Of a stretch of 64,000 nt of DNA, positions 53,001 to 64,000 are shown piece by piece. The translations under genes and the position numbers were made by a program. Under the pieces are notes generated by a model that saw only the letters and a program-made list of their open reading frames with translations, searched no databases and was not told the origin of the DNA. Position 1 is the first letter of the stretch; each line of letters begins with the position of its first letter. The DNA is from Phocoena phocoena (taxonomy: Eukaryota > Chordata > Mammalia > Artiodactyla > Phocoenidae): assembly GCF_963924675.1 (NCBI RefSeq), contig NC_089238.1, positions 24,657,815-24,721,814 of the forward strand, given 5' to 3'.

Positions 53001-54284
53001 CAAAGGCTCCTAGTACAGATCCAGCCCATAGTAGATGGTCGATGGGCATTCGTCAACTAAACGAATGAATGAAAACTCTCTATGTTGAGAGATCTTAATT
53101 AGAGCCTCAGGAATATGAAAAGTTCAACTACATGGAAACATTTTTTTCCCCCAGAGTAAGACATATGGGGGGCGGGGAGTGGGGTAGTGCCAGTGGACCT
53201 TCTGTGGGAAGAGGAAAGGAAAAAGAGACCAAAGGTATTCCAAGTGGAATTAGACATAAGAGCCCAGCTTGCTGGGACTTTTATTTATTTGATGCACAGG
53301 TGGTCTCTCGGCTGGTGTTCTGTGAATCCTGTTCATTTTGGGGCTGGTATTTTTGATATGGGTCTGGATTTGTTCCCTCTGTTTTTGTTTGTTTTCTTTA
53401 TGGGCAGGGACAGTGTGAAAGCTCTCTTTGACTGTCATCTGTGGCTGACTGCTAGACCTGTGCAGCCTGGTTTATAGCTCAGCGCCACCATGGTCAACTG
53501 CAGGCTGTCTGGGTGATGATGTGGGACATGCCAGCTGGCCTCACACGCAGGGGCACCTTTAGGTTTTCCAGGAGGATGGAGACTCCTGGAAATGGGGACT
53601 CCTTCTCCCACTTTCTTTCTGTGCTAAAGCTAATAGTTGAGGGGAAGCCGTGTGCACTATGGTTTCCTCCTTAGAGCCTATTGTCCTGAGTTTTGTCCTC
53701 CACCCACACCTGTCCCCACTTTGAAACAGACAGGTATCCAGGCAGCTTGAAGGAGGCTGTGCTTTCTGGAAGAGGTGACAGAAGTGTGTGGCGTAAGAAC
53801 TAAAATTAAGACTCAATATCACGTGTTGCGTTGGCATCTGGTAAAATTGGGAGGGCCTCCAATGGTTTAACTGCAAATTTTTCTTCTAAGGCTGTTTCCA
53901 AGGACAAGGTCCCCAGCTCAACAACCCTCCTTTTCAAGGGACTAGGCACAGTTAGTTCCTGCTTGACACTGGGTAGTGGGTTTCAGTTCCCTCCCAGTCC
54001 ATGGAATCATTCAAACAAAAACCACATCCTCCCATGGAAACAAGGAACACCTCTTGATACTAGAAAGCCTGCCTCTCACAGCCCCTGGTTTTTCACTCTT
54101 CCTGTGTGGCCCTGCCTGGTATTCAGTGTCCTCCTTCCCTGGGCTATGAGTATAGCAATCTGCCGTGTTGATCTTATGCGTCCTGGGTCAGGTGTCATGT
54201 GTTCATCCATCCCCATAACCCTAGGGTGTGAATCCCGGCCTCAGCAACAGGGTGAATGGGGCTTAGAATAAAGGGTGCCTGATT
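53001..54284. other. Unassigned sequence
   Basis: A short MIR-like tail may occur at 53010-53070. Open frames up to 146 codons (53831-54271) have no recognisable content. Confidence 0.4.
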
Positions 54285-54450
54285 CTGAGCTCTTAAGTGC
54301 ATCAGCATCACCCGAAACACTTGTTTAAAATGTGCTTTACACACAAGAGATTCAGAAGGTCTGGGGCGGTGCCTAGGAATCTGCATTTTAACAGGCCCAG
54401 GTGATTCTCACTTGGGTGATATGGAGCCGTGATTTCCAAAACCTCTCCCT
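54285..54450 (-). mobile_element. MER20-type hAT-Charlie relic
   Basis: 'tgcatcagcatcacccgaaa', 'gagattcagaaggtctgggg' with 'cggtgcctaggaatctgcat' and 'aggcccaggtgattctcac' are MER20-like, a short non-autonomous hAT family. The strand follows the usual MER20 consensus and is uncertain. Confidence 0.7.
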
Positions 54451-54909
54451 GCAGTCTTAATGTTGATAGGGAGGCCTGGTCGACCTGGGAATCCAGGGAA
54501 GGGTAGGAAATACGATGTTCCACTGCCCTTGCATGATCCCTTTTGTCTTCCTGCACCTATAATGTGGGTCAGGGCTCACCAGCTCCATCAGCACTTGGTT
54601 CTAAAGGTCCGGGCCAAGAGCACTGGAACGTTCACGAGCTTGTTCTCCATTTGATAAACTCTAGAAGGTTAAGTCACAGAGTCCCACTGAGCAGGAACCT
54701 CGGAGGAGCCTCATGGGAGGATGAGGGTGGAGTGGGGAAGTGTGAGAGATGACTCAGTTTGGGGTCTGGACTTTCTCTTGAAGTCCAAAAGTTACCTTGC
54801 CTGGCAGGGCCAAGTGAGGAACAGGAGACCTCTCTTTCAAGATCTCTATTAATAGTTGAGTCTAAGTTTATAGGAAGTCACAGAAGAATTTGACATAGCT
54901 CAGCCACTG
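54451..54909. other. Unassigned sequence
   Basis: Nothing supported. Confidence 0.4.
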
Positions 54910-55128
54910 GCTTCATATATGCATCTGTTCATTCACTTTATGTTTATTGATATCTTCTTATGCTCCAGGGAAGCATTGTGTCAGGTGCTGGGTAAACAGT
55001 AATGAATTAAATAGACATGGACCTTGTCCAGATGGAGCTCACAAACTGGTGGAGAAAAACATTAAAGAAGGAACCAAATAAATACATAATACTGATTGGT
55101 TAAGTGCTATAATGGAAAAGATGCTGTG
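54910..55128 (-). repeat. L2 LINE 3' end (antisense)
   Basis: 'tgttcattcactttatgttt', 'gtcaggtgctgggtaaacag', 'ccagatggagctcacaaact' and 'ggttaagtgctataatgg'. Confidence 0.75.
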
Positions 55129-55129
55129 A

Positions 55130-55505
55130 GGGTCTTATTAGGATTCTTTCATTTGCAACAGCAGAAACCCGACTCAAAATGGTCCAAGCAGAAAGATGAA
55201 TTGGCTCAGGTAACTGGGCCTTTATCTCACTGCCTTTCCTCCGTTAGCCTTCTTCTCTTGGGCTTTCCCCCCCTGCTAAAGGTCCTGCTTGCCAGCAGCC
55301 CTGTGGATATGTTTGCACAGCTTGTAATCCAAGAAGAAACAGAACTCAGCTCTCAGTGCCCTTTGTAAAACTCCTGAGAGAGGACTTTGATTGGCCATTC
55401 AGCAATCACTTGCTCAGTTCTGTAACTATGGGGACAACCTGAACCCCAGGGAATGGGGAAAGAGCAACTCCCCAGAGGTATAGAGGTTAAAGGTGGGAAG
55501 AAAGA
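55130..55505. repeat. Probable ancient repeat, class unassigned
   Basis: 'aacagcagaaacccgactca' with 'aaatggtccaagcagaaaga', and 'ggactttgattggccattca' with 'gcaatcacttgctcag'. Layout is like the blocks at 13.2-13.7 kb and 35.1-35.3 kb. Confidence 0.4.
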
Positions 55506-55915
55506 ATTACACAGACAATGTCCACTACACAGAGGAACCTCACAGGGTTTGTGGAGTTGGGAAGGGCCTTTCTTAGGAACTGCTGTTTGGATGGAGATGT
55601 TCTTTCCCTGTTTCTGAAAAGGTGTAGATGCATTAGAGATACAAACAGGAGAGCGGACAGCATATCTGGACCGTTCTTTACATCTGCAAATCGTTTAGGG
55701 ATGGGAAGGCATGGGGAGGCTTCCTAAATAACTACAAGTCAAGTCAACAACTGTTGAGTTACCCCAGGGGAAATTGTTCTGAGCGGAGCAGGTTGCCTTC
55801 TTCCCCAGAGAGGCAAGTGTTGGCCGAGACTATATCTGATGATGGCAACTTCAGCAGTTCAGCGGGGCCTGGGACTGGTGGCCCCTCTGTCTGGGTTAAT
55901 GCTTGGCTTGCTTCT
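55506..55915. other. Unassigned sequence
   Basis: Nothing supported. Confidence 0.4.
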
Positions 55916-55919
55916 TTAA

Positions 55920-56880
55920 AGAATTTTTAAAAATAATTTTATTTCTCCCTTTTATTAAAAAATTTGCCCATTTCATCTGTGCCTTTCAATTTATTGGCAT
56001 AAAGTTGTTCTTAATATTCTCTCATTTCCTTTCAATTTCTATGAGATCTATAGTGATGTTTCTTCTGTCATTTCTAATATTGGTGATATCTCTCTATATA
56101 TCTTTCTTTCTTTCCCCTACCCTTTCTTTCTATCAGTATGGCTAGAGATTTCTCAATTTTATTTATATTTTCAAATAACTGGCTGTTGGTTTCATTGATT
56201 TTAAACCTTTCATTTTATTTCGAACATAAGCATTTAAAGGCATAAATTTCCTTCTAAGCTGTACTTTAGCTGCATCACAAAAATTTCAATAGGTTGTATT
56301 TTCAACATAACTCATTTAAAATATATTTTCTGTTTTCTCTTGTGGTTTTTTATTTGACTCATAGGCTCTTTAGAAATATTTAGTTTCCAAATATTTTTTC
56401 ATTTTCCAATTGTTTATTTGTTGTTAATGTTTTTAGATTTGATTTCGTTTGATCAGTTTGATCAGACTACAGACGCAACGTGATTTCAATCCATTTAAAT
56501 TTACTGAAGCTTTTTAGCTTGTTTTTTATGGCCCAGCATATGGTCTATCTTGGTAAATGTTTTAAAAAATATAATGTGTATTCTACTGATTTTAGCTACT
56601 GCATTCTATAAATACCAGCAAGTTGAGCTGCTTGAGACTGTTCTTCAAGTGTTTTGCATCTTTACAGATTTTCTGTCTACTTATTCTATCAATTACTGAA
56701 AAAGGTGTGCTAAAACTTCCAACAATAACTGTGAATTTGTCTTTTTCTCCTTTTATTTCTGTCAGTTTTTACACATGTATTTTGAAGTTTTGTTATTAGG
56801 TGCATTCACATTTAGGATGGCTTTGTATTCTTCATGAATTGACCCTTTTATCTTTATGAAATGGCCCTCTTCATGTCTTT
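55920..56880 (-). repeat. L1M ORF2 5' part, inverted
   Basis: Antisense old L1 from just before the reverse transcriptase ('tattggcataaagttgttct', compare about 28120 in the full-length L1) back into the endonuclease region ('ggatggctttgtattcttca'; compare about 29040). It abuts, head to head, a sense L1 starting in the reverse transcriptase. This is a typical 5' inversion from twin priming. Confidence 0.8.
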
Positions 56881-57069
56881 CAATACAGAAGAATCATGAA
56901 CACTTTCCAATTCAGTTAACGAGGCTGGCCTTACCTTGATACTAAAACCAGATCAAAACATTACAAGATAAAACTATAAAACAATATCCCTCATGCACAC
57001 AGACAAGAGCATCCCCAAGAAATACTGACAAATTGAATCCAGCAATATGTAAAAAGCACAATACATTAT

Positions 57070-57540
57070 GTCAGTTTGAGTCCTCCAAGAAGCAGATGCT
57101 GAGATAGAGCCAGGACTGCAAGAAATTTATTTGGGGGTAACACCTGTGAAGGATAAGGGGTGAGAGCACAATTATTCAAGGAAAGCTCTCAAGCTATGAT
57201 GTAGCTCTGACACCTGTGAAAGGAAAGGGAGGAAGTAGGATTGGGCAGGAAGAACCTCAGACTATGGTGCAGCCCTAACAAAGCCTTGACTACCCATTGG
57301 GAGCTCTGTAGAAAAGATTGCTCATTAGAGAACTCCTGTATTTGCCAGAACTGGTCAGGTCCCAGGACCAATACTATGCTCTTTCATTGTCCAGGAGCTG
57401 TCTGGGAAGAGTAAGGTCTTGGTTCAAGTGCTATGGCTGATCCCATAGGTGTTGCAGCTAAAGGCTGTCAGCTAAATATATTTCTCATATCCGAATCACA
57501 ACTCCTTTCTTAAAGGAATATCTAAGAACCACAATTTCAT
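57070..57540. mobile_element. Insertion inside L1M, class unassigned
   Basis: The host L1 reads 'aaaaagcacaatacattatg' before the block and 'accaaatggggtttattcc' after it, continuous in the L1 consensus. The 470 bp between ('gtcctccaagaagcagatgc' with 'tgagatagagcc', 'aatttatttgggggtaacac') is therefore an insertion, perhaps LTR-derived. No coding capacity. Confidence 0.55.
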
Positions 57541-58999
57541 GGCACAGACCAAATGGGGTTTATTCCAGGCATGCATGATTAATTTAACATTTGAAAATCA
57601 ATCAATGCAATTCACCATATTAACAGAATAAAAGAGAAAACCGTATGATCACCTCAATATATGCCAAAAAAATTTCAACGTTCATTTACCATAGTTTTTC
57701 AGCAAATCAAAAATAGAAGGGAACATCCTCAACCTCATAAACCTAAAACCTAGCGTTAACATCATACATAATGGTGAAAGACGGAGCTCTTGGCAAGAAT
57801 GTCATATCAATACTCCTGTACAACAAGTCAATAACATAAAAAATGAAAAGAAATAAAAGGCATGCAGGTTGGAAAGGAAGGAGTAAAACTTCTTTGTTTA
57901 TAGATGACATGATCATCAATATAGAAAAATCCCAAGAAATCCCAAGAAAATCCTAAAACTTGTTATTGGAAAAAAAATAAGTGAATCTTAGTACAGGATA
58001 GAAAGTCAAAAAACAAAAACCAACTGTTTTTCTATTTACTAGCAGTGAAAAAGTGAAATAAAAATAAATACCACTTACAATAATATAATAAACAAAATAC
58101 TTGGGTATAAATCTAATAAAATACGTGCACAATCTGTATACTAAAAATATTCCTGAGAGAAACTAAAGAACATCAGAGTAAATGGGATAACCACATTTAT
58201 AGATCAGAGGCTTGTTAAGATGTCAGTTCTCCCCAAAGCAATCTATAGATTCATTGCAATCCCAATATAAATCTTAGCAGGATTTTTTTTAATTTGACAA
58301 GCTGATTCTAAAATATATATGAAAATGCAAAGAATTTAGAATAGCCAAAATAATTTTGAAAAATAAGAAGGACATTGGAGGACATATACTACCTGATTTC
58401 AAGACTTACTATAAAGCTGCATTTATCAAGGCAGTATGTCGTTGCATAAGAAATCAACATATAGATCAGAGGAACAGACGGGAGATTACAGAAATAAACT
58501 TGCACATATAAGGCCAACTGATTCTTGACAGAAGTGCCAAAGTAATTCAGTGAGGAAATGCTAGTCTTTTCAACAAAATTGTAGGCCTGATGTGATAAAT
58601 GATGTAGAAAAATTGGAGATAAGTGTTGAAAAAATAAACCTCTACCATTACACATAAAATATAAAACATAAAACTAGAAATTATCATAGACAAACATAGA
58701 AATGAGGACTATGATGTTTCTAGAAGAAAATGTAGGAGAAAACTCTTTGCACCTTTGTTAGGCGATACTGTATCAGACAGGATATAAAAAGCACAAACGA
58801 TAAAAACTGGATAAGTCAGACTTCATAGAAATCCAAAAGGTACTCTTTTGAAAAACACTCTTTAAAGAAGGAAAGGTGAGGCAAAACTGGGAACTAATTC
58901 ACAATACCTCCATCCAGCAAGGGACTTGTATATGAAATCTTTAAAGCACTCTAGCAATATGATATTAAAAAGGCAGATATTCTAATTTTCAAATAGACA

Positions 59000-59845
59000 A
59001 AATATAGACATTTCTGCAAAGAAGACATACAGATGACCAACAAGCACATAAAAAGACGTTCAACATCACTAATTATTAGAGAAATGGAAATCAAAACTAC
59101 AATGAGGTATCACCTCACACCAGTTAGAGTGGCCATTATCCAAAAGTCTACAAGCAATCAATGCTGGAGAGGGTTCAGAGAAAAGGGAACCCTCTTGCAC
59201 TGTTGGTGGGAATGTGAATTAGTATAGCCACTATGGAGAACGGTATGGAGGTTCCTTAAAAAACTAAAAATAGAGTTACCATATGATCCAGGAACCCCAT
59301 TCCTGGGCCTATATCCAGAGAAAACTCTAATTCAAAAAGATACATGCACCCCAATGTTCACTGCAGCACTATTTACAATAGCCAGGACGTGGAAGCAACC
59401 TAAATGTCCATCGACAGATGAATGGATAAAGATGTGATATATATGTACAATGGAATATTACTCAGCCATAAAAAGAATGAAATAATGCTATTTGCAGCAA
59501 CAACATGGATGGACCTAGAGATTATCATACAAAGTGAAGTAAGTCAGAGAAAGACAAATATTATATGATATCACTTATTTGTGGAATCTAAAAAATAATA
59601 CAAGTGAACTTATTTACAAAACAGAAACAGACTCATAGACATAGAAAACAAACTTATGGTCACCAAAGGGGAAAGAGGGGGAGGGATAAATTAGGCATAT
59701 GAGATTAACAGATACTTGCCAATATATAGAAAATAGAAAAATAACAAGAATTTACTGTATAGTACAGGTAACTATATTCAATATCTTATAATGACCTATA
59801 ATGGAAAGAACCTGAAAAAGAAATATATATACATATATATATTAA
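59000..59845 (+). repeat. Younger L1 3' end nested in L1M
   Basis: Closely matches the L1 at 21103-21816: 'agaaaactctaattcaaaaa', 'gtccatcgacagatgaatgg', 'acatggatggacctagagat' and 'tcatagacatagaaaacaaa'. It ends before the usual final 'cacctgaaactaacac'. Old L1M text resumes at about 59846 ('attaaaaccacagtgagata'). The 5' junction is ambiguous because both copies are similar there. Confidence 0.7.
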
Positions 59846-60324
59846 AACCACAGTGAGATACAACTACACACCCATTAGAGTGGCCAAAATGACAAAAGAA
59901 TGACAATACCAAGAGTTGGCAAAGTTGTGGGACACCTGGAACTCCCGTGCATTGTTAGTAGGGATGTGAAATGGTACATTTGGAAAACATTTAAGCAGTT
60001 TTTAAAATAATTTAACATACACTTGCCACACGACCCAACCATCTCACTGCTAAGTATTTACCTAAGGTAATTAAAACATATGTCCACAAAAAAACCTAAA
60101 AAGGAATATTTATAGAAGTTTTACTCAGGATAGTCCCAACTTGCAATGACCCAAATGTGCACTAACAGTTATACAGTATTCATACAATGGAATACTGCTC
60201 AACAATAAACAATGTACTACTAATACAGACAACAACATGGATGAATCGCTAAAACATTATGCTTAGCTAAAGCAACGAAACACAGAAGACTACATAGTAT
60301 ACGACTCAATTTAGATAAAATTCT

Positions 60325-60968
60325 GCACTCCTATATTCATTGCAGAATTATTCATAGGAGCCAAGGCATGGAAGCAACTTAAACGTCTACTGACTGATGA
60401 ATGGCTAAAGAAAATGTGGAATATACATACAATGGAACTTTATTCAGCCTTGAAAAAGAAAGAAATCCTGCCACTTGCAGCAGCATGGATGAATCTGGAG
60501 GACATTATGCTAAGTGAAATAAACCAGACACAGAAGAACAAACACTGCATGATACCATTTATATGAGGAATCTAAAATAGCCAAACTCATAGAAGGGGAG
60601 AGTAGAATGGTGGCTGCTAGAGCCTGGAGGGCAGGAACAGAATATGGGAAGGTATTAGTCAAAGGGCACAAAGTTTTAGTTATGGAAGATGGAAAAATCC
60701 TAGAGATTTACTGTACAGCACAGAGCCTATAGTTAACAATACTGTAGGGCACACCTAAATACAATTAAGAGGGTGGCTCTTATATGTTCTTATTACAAAA
60801 GGTAATAATAAATAAAGAAGGTAGGATGAAACTTTTGGAGGTGAGGGATAGGTTTCTGGCATAGATTGCCGTGATGCTTTCACGGATGTATAGTTATCTC
60901 CAAACTCATCAAGTAGTATATATTAAATACGTACAGTCTTTTGGTAGGTCAATCATACCTCAAAGAAG
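60325..60968 (+). repeat. L1 3' end nested in L1M with short duplication
   Basis: 'gcactcctatattcattgca' with 'gaattattcataggagccaa', then 'tacagcacagagcctatagt' and the end 'tcaatcatacctcaaagaa'. It is bounded by 'aaattct' (60318-60324) and 'aaattct' (60969-60975), and the host L1 continues across these points. Confidence 0.8.
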
Positions 60969-61205
60969 AAATTCTAAACAGACAACATTAATCTACAGTG
61001 ACAGAGAATGGATTACTGGTTGCCTGGAACTGAGAGGTTGGGGGAGATTGTCAAGATCATGAAGGAACTTTTTGAGTTGATGGCAATGTTATGTGTCTTG
61101 ACTGACGTGAAGGTCTCATGGGTATATTCATTTGCCAGCTCATAGAATCAATGGGTATGTTTTATTGCATGTAAATGAAACCTTAACAAAGTTACCTTGA
61201 TGAAA

Positions 61206-61460
61206 AAGCGGCTCCTAAGTGTTTAACTATATGGACTTACGGAGTCACGTATTTAATACATTTTCTACTCTTGGACATTTAGGCTATTTCTGAGTTTTCA
61301 TATTTAAAAAATACCCTTATGCACATATGTGCACATACATCTTTGAATATATATTCAATGATTTCTTTAGGTTAAATTTCTAAAATTGGAATTTCTATGT
61401 TAAGCAGTGTGCATCATTTGATACATACTGATAACATGACCTCTATAGATGTTGAATCAA
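61206..61460 (-). repeat. L1ME-like fragment (antisense)
   Basis: 'tggacatttaggctatttct' with 'gagttttcatatttaaa', 'gatttctttaggttaaattt' and 'atttcaatcccaccagtcac'. Confidence 0.6.
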
Positions 61461-61734
61461 ATTTCAATCCCACCAGTCACCAGTGAAACACAGAAGGGAC
61501 TGAGGGGAGGATGGAGATGGCTCAACCTAAGCCCATCCCAAAGAGAAAATGATGACCCTTCAGAGACTCAGCTGTAGGGTCACTTCTCTCTTGCTTGTGA
61601 GAAAATCTGCGACTTTGCTTTTATGCAGTTCAGTAACCACAGGGGTTGTGGTTATTCTGACAACATGACAACGTCAAGCACTGATTCACTCTGGGAGGAG
61701 AGGGTTGGAGGTTGAGAGGGATTCTCAGAAATTA
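61461..61734. other. Unassigned sequence
   Basis: Nothing supported. Confidence 0.4.
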
Positions 61735-62180
61735 AGACCCTTGCTTTCATAGAATTAATTTTTTTAATTGTGGTAAAATATATATATAACATTAAAATTT
61801 CCATTTTAACCAATGTTTTTAAAGTAGACTTTTTAAAAAAGAGGAGTTTTAGGTTCACAGCAAAACTGGGCAGAAAATAGAGTTTCCATATAGCGTCTTT
61901 CCCTACATATGCATAAACTCCCCAGTATCAACACCCCCGACCAGAGTGGGACATCTGTTACAATGGACAGAACCTACATTGATACATCATTGTTACTCAA
62001 CAGTTTATATTAAGGTTCATTCATGGTGTTGTCCGTTCTATGGGTTTAGACAAATGTATGGTGACATGTCTCCACCATCGCAGTATCACATAAAATAGTT
62101 TCACACCTTAAAAATCCTCTGTACACTGCCAGTTCACCAGTTTCCCCACACTCCTAACCCCTGCCAACCACTGATCATAG
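61735..62180 (-). repeat. L1M 3' UTR (antisense)
   Basis: 'tttaattgtggtaaaatata', 'aggagttttaggttcacagc', 'cccgaccagagtgggacatc', 'gttctatgggtttagacaaa' and 'ccctgccaaccactgatc' are collinear with an old L1 3' UTR. Confidence 0.82.
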
Positions 62181-62694
62181 GATTACTTTTAAACATGGGC
62201 AGAAAAACCCAAACATTAAACAAATAATTGCAATAAAGATAAACAAATAGAAAACCAATGTGATAAGAGCTACCTCAGAAGACCAGGAGAGGCCGCACAG
62301 GATATACTTGTTGAACGGAGGGCCGATGCCACAGGCTTGGGCTCTGGACTGGGCAGTGCAGGCTGTAGGCCCAGCTCTGGCCTTTACTGGAGGACATGTG
62401 TCACAGAAGCTGGGCCTAACCTGGGGAGGGGGGACCTCCCTGAGGAGGTGGAGAGTGGGCTGGGCAGGAGGAAGCAGACCACGTGTGCCCACATGGGAAA
62501 GGCCTGAGGGGAGAAGCTGAGTCCTGACCGTCCTTAGGATGGACACCTGAAGAAAGGGAAGGATGCCTGAGATGTGCCATTAGCGCCAGCCCCTGTCTGC
62601 ACCCAGATCTGGCGGTAGGGGTTGCAGACTGTGGAAGGCCTTCCAGCTCCACTGTCTGACTGCTCGTGTTCCCAGCACGCTCCATTATAGTCAG
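62181..62694. other. Unassigned GC-rich sequence
   Basis: Open frames of 86-123 codons overlap on both strands, without family features. Confidence 0.4.
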
Positions 62695-62915
62695 TGTCAA
62701 GGTTAAGAGCATAGACTCTGGAGTCAGACTGTGCATTCAAAGCCCTGTCCACTTCTTACTGGTCATGGGACTGTGAGCTGTAGATGCTGCCTCTCTGTGC
62801 CTCAGTTTCCTCATTGGTAAAAGGGAGATAATAGTAGTGCCTACCTCTTGGCTTGCTGTGGGGATTAAACGAGTACATCCATGTAAATCTCTTAAAGGCC
62901 TTAGTAAAGCTTAGA
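62695..62915 (+). repeat. MIR SINE, nearly full length
   Basis: 'aaggttaagagcatagactc' with 'tggagtcagactgtgc', 'tgtgcctcagtttcctcatt' and 'gtggggattaaacgag'. Confidence 0.88.
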
Positions 62916-62929
62916 TGCTCTAATTTTCA

Positions 62930-63485
62930 TTCAGTGAGCATCTACAGCATGCCTGGGCTAAGCCAGGATCATCTCTCAGTGCTGGGGACCTGGCATGAGG
63001 AAAACAAATAGATGTCTCCTGTGATTGCGCCTACATGCTAGTGAGGGGAAACAGTTGAACAACGAAGGAAACAGAAATGCAGGAAAAGACCAGACATGAT
63101 AAGCGCTGTAATGCGGGAGGGGGTGACTGGGGGTGGAAGGTTCTTTAGGTTTCCGTTGGGTGGTCAGCAAAGCTCTCTCTGGGGAAGTGCTACTGGAGCA
63201 AAAATATGAATGACAAGAAAAACAAGCCATACAAAGTTCTGGAGGCAGAGTCTTGCATCAACACGTGCAAAGGTCCTGGGGTGGTCTTGGTGTGACGGAG
63301 GAGCAGGAAGAAACTTGTGAGGCTGGAGTACAGTGAATGAGGTAGAGACGAAGAAAGAGCGCCCAGAAACCCCATGCACTGCAGGCCAGAGTGAGGAGTT
63401 CAGACTCTTTAGTGCTATCACAGAAATATTCTGGATGGACTTTAGGCAGGAGAGTGATATATCTGATAGACCAGATTGACTGTGA
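62930..63485 (-). repeat. L2 LINE 3' region (antisense), long copy
   Basis: Runs from 'tcagtgagcatctacagcat' through 'gataagcgctgtaatgcggg', 'gtgcaaaggtcctggggtgg' and 'aggagtgatatatctg'-like text in antisense L2 order over about 550 bp, the longest L2 piece in the window. Confidence 0.75.
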
Positions 63486-63800
63486 TGTTCCTGCTGCTTC
63501 CTCTAATGTGCTTTTGTCACATTCTTAACCATCGGTCATGCCAATCCAGTACGTTAAATTTGTTCATAATGTACCAGTATATTTCTATGAGACTGGCTAT
63601 AACCTCATGTGTCCATGTTCGTATTGCATGGAATAAGTATTCAAACCATGGAGATTTTGTTGTTGTTGTTGAACCTAGTTGTTATTCTTTACTCACAGGT
63701 GGTATACATACATACTGGTATGGTTTTTAAACTGTGACCACACAGATATGCAACTGGTTCTTGCGGCAGAAAACATGACTTTGTGATAAAAGTCAAAAAG
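63486..63800. other. Unassigned sequence
   Basis: Nothing supported. Confidence 0.4.
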
Positions 63801-63805
63801 TTCTA

Positions 63806-63950
63806 AAATGTACTCAATATCCTGTGATAACCTATATGAGAAAAGAATCTGAAAAAGAATGAATATGTGTATATGTATAACGGAATCACTTTGCTGTAAA
63901 CCTGAAACTAACACAACGCAATAAATCAATTATACTCCAATAAACTTTTT
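63806..63950 (+). repeat. L1 3' end, heavily 5'-truncated
   Basis: 'tcaatatcctgtgataacct', 'aacggaatcactttgctgta', 'acctgaaactaacacaacgc' and 'tatactccaataaacttttt'. Short flanking 'aaaaagtt' copies (63795-63802 and 63951-63959 region) may be the target-site duplication. Confidence 0.88.
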
Positions 63951-64000
63951 AAAAAAGTTTCCCCCAAAAATGCACCACTCATGAAGAGCGCTCCTGGGAG

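Larger units (their letters stand above)
56881..61205 (+). repeat. L1M ORF2/3' UTR, sense part, with nested insertions
   Basis: Sense old L1: 'aacgaggctggccttacctt' with 'gatactaaaacc', 'aatggggtttattccaggca', 'agatgacatgatcatcaata' (from the FADD-type active-site region). After nested insertions, 'cagtgagatacaactacaca' and the 3' UTR 'ggattactggttgcctggaa' ... 'gttaccttgatgaaaaag'. Many stops, so not coding. Insertions lie at about 57070-57540, about 59000-59845 and 60325-60968. Confidence 0.8.

Noticed and set aside
53831..54271. 146-codon plus-strand open frame
   Set aside because: No recognisable motif, composition like surrounding unassigned DNA, and no exon signals that I could support.
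1..64000. CRISPR arrays, operons or phage-like systems
   Set aside because: The window is mammalian nuclear DNA. No regularly spaced repeats or compact gene clusters occur.

Overview
This is mammalian nuclear DNA, almost certainly cetacean (whale or dolphin). The best evidence is six tRNA-derived SINEs of the CHR type. Five are the ~200 bp form with a GGCTTCCCTGGTGGCGCAG-like head, which is abundant in cetaceans, and one is a longer, older form. I saw no ruminant Bov-B or Bov-tA elements. L1 3' ends are of the cetartiodactyl type. The species cannot be fixed from the sequence alone.

No intact protein-coding gene, multi-exon gene, tRNA or rRNA gene is evident. The window looks intergenic or deeply intronic. 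The one recognisable host-gene sequence is an intronless, frame-intact, full-length copy of TSACC (TSSK6-activating co-chaperone, C1orf182) on the minus strand near 50.3-50.7 kb. Its initiation codon reads TTG and an in-frame stop lies immediately upstream, so it is best read as a processed retrocopy that has lost its start.

Layout. 0-8.8 kb: ancient L2 and MIR fragments with younger L1 and CHR insertions nested in them, a GAT-type microsatellite and a TATC microsatellite. 8.8-15.5 kb: mostly unassigned single-copy-like sequence with MIR and L2 relics. 15.5-24.8 kb: L1, MIR, L2 and LTR fragments, including a young L1 3' end with target-site duplication and a candidate conserved element near 17.2 kb. 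24.8-32.3 kb: one essentially full-length L1 on the minus strand, inserted into an L2, with degraded ORF1 and ORF2, a CHR SINE inside its reverse transcriptase region and a possible short 3' transduction. 32.3-49 kb: sparse MIR, L2, CHR and hAT relics plus AT-rich candidate regulatory blocks (about 35.7, 39.3 and 48.3 kb). 49-50.7 kb: an LTR nested in an opposite-strand MLT1 LTR, then the TSACC retrocopy. 50.8-55.9 kb: unassigned sequence with L2 and MER20 relics. 55.9-61.2 kb: a 5'-inverted ancient L1 carrying at least three later insertions. 61.2-64 kb: L1M, MIR and L2 fragments and a final L1 3' end.

Nothing in the window forms an operon-like or cooperating gene system. The layers of nested retroelements, many datable by their target-site duplications, are the main content. 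Repeat family names were assigned by eye from remembered consensus sequences, so subfamily labels are provisional.
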